Below are positions 5,688 through 7,607 of a stretch of 7,607 nucleotides of DNA, one piece after another. The notes beneath the pieces were generated by a model, which did no database searches, was not told where the DNA came from, and worked only from the letters and a program-made list of their open reading frames with translations. The stretch covers positions 17,891-25,497 of the forward strand of contig MKSH01000125.1 in assembly GCA_001898095.1 (NCBI GenBank), written 5' to 3'. The position numbers and the translations under genes are program-made. The first letter of the stretch is position 1; each line of letters begins with the position of its first letter. Source of the DNA: Solirubrobacterales bacterium 70-9. Its GTDB lineage: Bacteria; Actinomycetota; Thermoleophilia; Solirubrobacterales; 70-9.

Positions 5688-5750
5688 GGTCCTGTGGCCG
5701 TCCCTCGCTCGTCCCTTCCCCGTCCTTCCCGCCTCCGATCAGCCGCAAAG

Positions 5751-5780
5751 TTGCCCGTCCGGGCGCTTGTATACTAGTAT
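5751..5780 (+). promoter_or_regulatory. Promoter and candidate operator of the GntR-2-oxo acid dehydrogenase operon
   Basis: TTGCCC (5751-5756) and TAGTAT (5775-5780) form -35 and -10 candidates with an 18-bp spacer. The -10 ends 7 bases before the ATG at 5788, so the transcript may be leaderless. TATACT (5770-5775) is an alternative -10. The perfect palindrome ATACTAGTAT (5771-5780) covers the -10 box in an otherwise GC-rich stretch. Its TTGTATAC/GTAT half-site character resembles operators of FadR-subfamily GntR proteins, so it is the best candidate for autoregulation by the gene product downstream. Binding is inferred. Confidence 0.6.
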
Positions 5781-5787
5781 CCGGCTG

Positions 5788-6507
5788 ATGGCTGAGCCAA
5801 TTCCCATCCGTGGTGGAGACGCCCCCGACGCGGGCCGTCGCCCCGGCCGTGCGTCGGCCGGCCCGTACCTCTACGCGGCGCTCCGCGACCAGATCGTGCG
5901 CGCCGAGCTCGCCCCCGGCGAACGCCTCTCGGAGGCGGAGCTGGGCGAACGCCTCGGCGTCAGCCGCACGCCGATCCGCGAGGCGCTGGGGCGCCTCCGC
6001 GACGACCGCCTGGTCGAAGTCCGTCCCCAGATCGGCACCTTCGTCTCCCGCATCAGCCCCGCCGCGGTCAGCGACGCGCAGTTCATCCGCGAGGCGCTCG
6101 AGTGCACCGCGGTCCGCGTCTCGGCCGAACTCGCCGATGACGAGTCGATGGCCCAGATGGAGGAAAACCTGCGCGCCCAGGAACGGGCGACCGAGCGCAT
6201 CGACATCGACGCCTGGCAGCTGCTCGACGACACCTTCCACCGCCAGATCTGCGATCTCTCCGGGCACCCGGCGGTCTGGCCGGTGAACGAGCGGGCGAAG
6301 TCCCACCTCATCCGCCTGCGCCGGCTCAGCCTCTCGATGCCCGACTACCTGCCGACGATGGTCGAAGCCCACCGCGCCGTCGCCGACGCGGTCGGCAACC
6401 ACGACCCGGACAGCGCCGAGGCGGCGCTGCGCGAGCACCTTCGAGCTGTCCTGCGCGAGGTCCCGCGCATCCGCGAACAACACCCTGACTACTTCGAGGA
6501 GCCCTAG
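5788..6507 (+). CDS. GntR-family regulator with FCD ligand-binding domain (FadR subfamily)
   Basis: DNA-binding regulator that probably senses an organic acid and controls the dehydrogenase genes behind it, as PdhR does for pdh in enterobacteria. The 239 residues have an N-terminal winged helix at about 26-88, with the family signature LSEAELGERLGVSRTPIREA (47-66) and a wing at VRPQIGTFV. The all-helical FCD domain spans about 95-225. It keeps the four metal-binding residues expected of the family: Asp147, His151 (DDTFH), His195 (EAHRAV) and His217 (REHLRA), the last two 22 apart. The ATG at 5788 is preferred. An in-frame TTG at 5767 would place the start before the likely -10 and operator and add only MYTSIRL. 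The stop codon is immediately followed by the ATG of the E1 alpha gene, so the two are one operon. The ligand is unknown; pyruvate or a branched-chain 2-oxo acid are reasonable guesses from context. Confidence 0.94.
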   Translation: MAEPIPIRGGDAPDAGRRPGRASAGPYLYAALRDQIVRAELAPGERLSEAELGERLGVSRTPIREALGRLRDDRLVEVRPQIGTFVSRISPAAVSDAQFIREALECTAVRVSAELADDESMAQMEENLRAQERATERIDIDAWQLLDDTFHRQICDLSGHPAVWPVNERAKSHLIRLRRLSLSMPDYLPTMVEAHRAVADAVGNHDPDSAEAALREHLRAVLREVPRIREQHPDYFEEP

Positions 6508-7584
6508 ATGGCGACGATCGACCGCACCGACGCCCCGTTCGACCTCGACAGCGAGGACCTCTACGAGCACTACCGGATGATGTTCCTGATCCGTCGCTTC
6601 GAGGAAGCGGCGGAGCGCCAGTACAAGGCGGCGCGGATCGGCGGCTACTGCCACCTGTCCTCGGGGCAGGAGGCGACGACGGTCGGCGCGGTGGCGGCGC
6701 TGGAGGAGGACGACCTGCTCGTCACCGGTTACCGCTGCCACGGCTTCGCGCTCGCCCGCGGGGTCCCGGCGGAGGCGGTGATGGCGGAGCTCTTCGGCCG
6801 TGCCCACGGCTGCGCCCACGGACGCGGCGGCTCGATGCACCTGCTCGACGTCTCCCGCGGCTACTACGGCGGCTGGGGGATCGTCGGCGGTCAGCTGCCG
6901 ATCGCGACCGGGATGGCGCTCTCGCTGGTCCGCCGCGGCGCCGAGCAGGCGGTCCTCTGCGAGCTCGGCGACGGCGCCGTGAACATGGGCGCCTGGCACG
7001 AGTCGCTGAACCTGGCCGCGGTCTGGAAGCTGCCGGTCGTGTTCCTCGTGATCAACAACAAGTACGGAATGGGGACGAGCGTCGAGCGCGCCTCCGCCGA
7101 GCCCGACATCTTCAAGCGCGCTGCCGCCTACCGGATGGAGGGCGAGCGGGTCGACGGCGATGATCTCGAGCAGATGGAGGCGGCGACCTCGCGCCTGCTG
7201 AAGCGGGCCCGCGAGGAGCGCCGCCCGGCCGTGCTCGAGGCGATGACCTACCGCTACCGCGGCCACTCGGTCGCCGACGCCGGGCTCGCCTACCGGACCA
7301 AGGAGGAGATCGAGGAGCGCCGCCGCGAGGACCCGCTGGTGCGGACCCGCGAGCTGCTGGAAGCGCGCGGCGTCCCCGGCGAGGGGATCGACGCGCTCGA
7401 GATCGAGGTCGAAGCCGAGGTCGAGGCCGCCGTCGCCTTCGCCGAGCACGACGAGGCGCCTGCCGTCGACCGGCTCGCCGCCGGCGTCTACACCCCCGGC
7501 TCCGAGGAGCAGTTCGAGCGCATGCGCCCGGGCGGCCCGTTCGGCGAGGCCGAGCTCGTCTTCGCCGGAGGCCTGGGGGCGTGA
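6508..7584 (+). CDS. Thiamine-diphosphate 2-oxo acid dehydrogenase E1 component, alpha subunit (PdhA type)
   Basis: Alpha subunit of the heterotetrameric E1 enzyme that decarboxylates a 2-oxo acid (pyruvate, branched-chain acid, or acetoin in related enzymes) and passes the acyl group to lipoyl-E2 in the cytosol. The 358 residues match the family length. Seen: the N-terminal MFLIRRFEEAAERQY helix; GGYCHLSSGQEA (45-56); YRCHGFALARG (75-85) with His78; HGRGGSMHL (104-112); the ThDP/Mg2+ motif starting GDG at 154-156 and ending NN at 183-184 with the typical YGMGT after it; and YRYRGHSVAD (249-258), the loop holding the serine phosphorylated in mitochondrial enzymes. These read closest to pyruvate dehydrogenase E1 alpha, but substrate cannot be fixed from this alone. 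GAGGAG at 6496-6501 is a good ribosome binding site 6 bases before the ATG, which directly abuts the regulator's stop codon. The stop overlaps a GTG that probably starts the beta subunit. Confidence 0.95.
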   Translation: MATIDRTDAPFDLDSEDLYEHYRMMFLIRRFEEAAERQYKAARIGGYCHLSSGQEATTVGAVAALEEDDLLVTGYRCHGFALARGVPAEAVMAELFGRAHGCAHGRGGSMHLLDVSRGYYGGWGIVGGQLPIATGMALSLVRRGAEQAVLCELGDGAVNMGAWHESLNLAAVWKLPVVFLVINNKYGMGTSVERASAEPDIFKRAAAYRMEGERVDGDDLEQMEAATSRLLKRAREERRPAVLEAMTYRYRGHSVADAGLAYRTKEEIEERRREDPLVRTRELLEARGVPGEGIDALEIEVEAEVEAAVAFAEHDEAPAVDRLAAGVYTPGSEEQFERMRPGGPFGEAELVFAGGLGA

Positions 7585-7607
7585 GCGGCTCCGGTGTCGC
7601 CACTGCG
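7581..7607 (+). CDS. Probable start of the E1 beta subunit gene (cut by window edge)
   Basis: A GTG at 7581 overlaps the E1 alpha stop codon (GTGA), and GGAGG at 7567-7571 lies 9 bases upstream as a ribosome binding site. Only nine codons are visible (VSGSGVATA, with the first read as Met), too few to identify the product by sequence. E1 beta is expected because alpha and beta genes are nearly always adjacent in this order when E1 is split. The call rests on context. Confidence 0.55.

Larger units (their letters stand above)
5158..5750. other. Palindrome-rich non-coding region
   Basis: About 590 bases without a convincing gene. Open frames cross it on both strands, but they run through the perfect inverted repeats and give Arg/Gly/Pro-rich, family-less translations, as chance frames do in high-GC DNA. 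Instead it holds a series of inverted repeats: 5179-5221, 5270-5335, 5390-5416 (imperfect: 8 of 9 pairs, loop 5399-5407), 5425-5458, 5481-5522, 5577-5597 and 5636-5687, listed separately where strong. The first may terminate the upstream gene. None of the stems is followed by a T run. The region could be a mosaic of repeated extragenic palindromes, or could be transcribed as a structured RNA. Confidence 0.75.

Noticed and set aside
5158..5750. CRISPR array or tandem repeat array
   Set aside because: The repeats are inverted, of different stem sequence and unevenly spaced. There is no regularly spaced direct repeat and no cas gene in the window.
5307..5777. Possible 156-codon plus-strand gene in the palindrome region
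   Set aside because: It starts within the loop or arm of hairpin A, passes through every inverted repeat including the promoter of the GntR gene, and its product is an unstructured Arg/Gly/Pro-rich sequence. The palindromes explain the region better.
5767..5787. Upstream TTG start for the GntR gene
   Set aside because: It would lie upstream of the most likely -10 box and within the operator palindrome, adds seven non-conserved residues, and the ATG at 5788 is positioned well for the promoter.
5674..7449. Very long open frame on the minus strand opposite the GntR and E1 alpha genes
   Set aside because: Its translation is a low-complexity mix of Arg, Asp, His, Val, Gly and Leu with no recognisable domain, and it lies antisense to two genes with intact family motifs. 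Long antisense frames are expected when third positions are almost all G or C.

Overview
The window is very GC-rich with strong G/C at third codon positions. It carries TAnnnT-type -10 boxes lying only 6-7 bases before some start codons, a Ca2+-ATPase of the CtpE/Exp7 type, and genes packed tightly on both strands. This suggests a high-GC actinobacterium, perhaps of the Thermoleophilia/Solirubrobacterales type. That placement is inferred from style, not from a marker gene.

Left part (1-2749), minus strand: the 5' two thirds or so of a cation-transporting P-type ATPase, cut by the window edge, and upstream of it a membrane-anchored HtrA/DegP-type serine protease with one PDZ domain. A perfect 14-bp GC-rich hairpin separates them. 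A 120-bp divergent promoter region (2750-2869) holds AT-rich repeats that stand out from the surrounding composition.

Middle (2870-5157), plus strand: a 14-helix MFS drug exporter of the DHA2 (EmrB/QacA) type overlaps by 8 bases a MarR-family regulator, forming a compact efflux/regulator pair. It is followed by a small 89-codon gene of unknown function with what looks like its own leaderless promoter.

Intergenic region 5158-5787 (630 bp) has no convincing gene but is packed with perfect inverted repeats. Two of them, a 27-bp and a 20-bp perfect stem, lie in opposite orientation about 360 bp apart and share exactly the same 12-base loop (ACAGCCTGCCCG on one strand). Their loop-proximal stems differ only by a compensated base pair. 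Between them lie a 20-bp palindrome with a 2-base centre and a 15-bp hairpin with a 4-base loop. This inverted pair of related hairpins is the most unusual thing in the window.

Right part (5788-7607), plus strand: a GntR/FCD-type regulator with a palindromic operator candidate over its -10 box. It is followed without a gap by the alpha subunit of a thiamine-diphosphate 2-oxo acid dehydrogenase (PdhA type), then by the first nine codons of what should be the beta subunit. The layout resembles pdhR-pdh operons: the regulator probably senses a carboxylate metabolite and controls its own operon.
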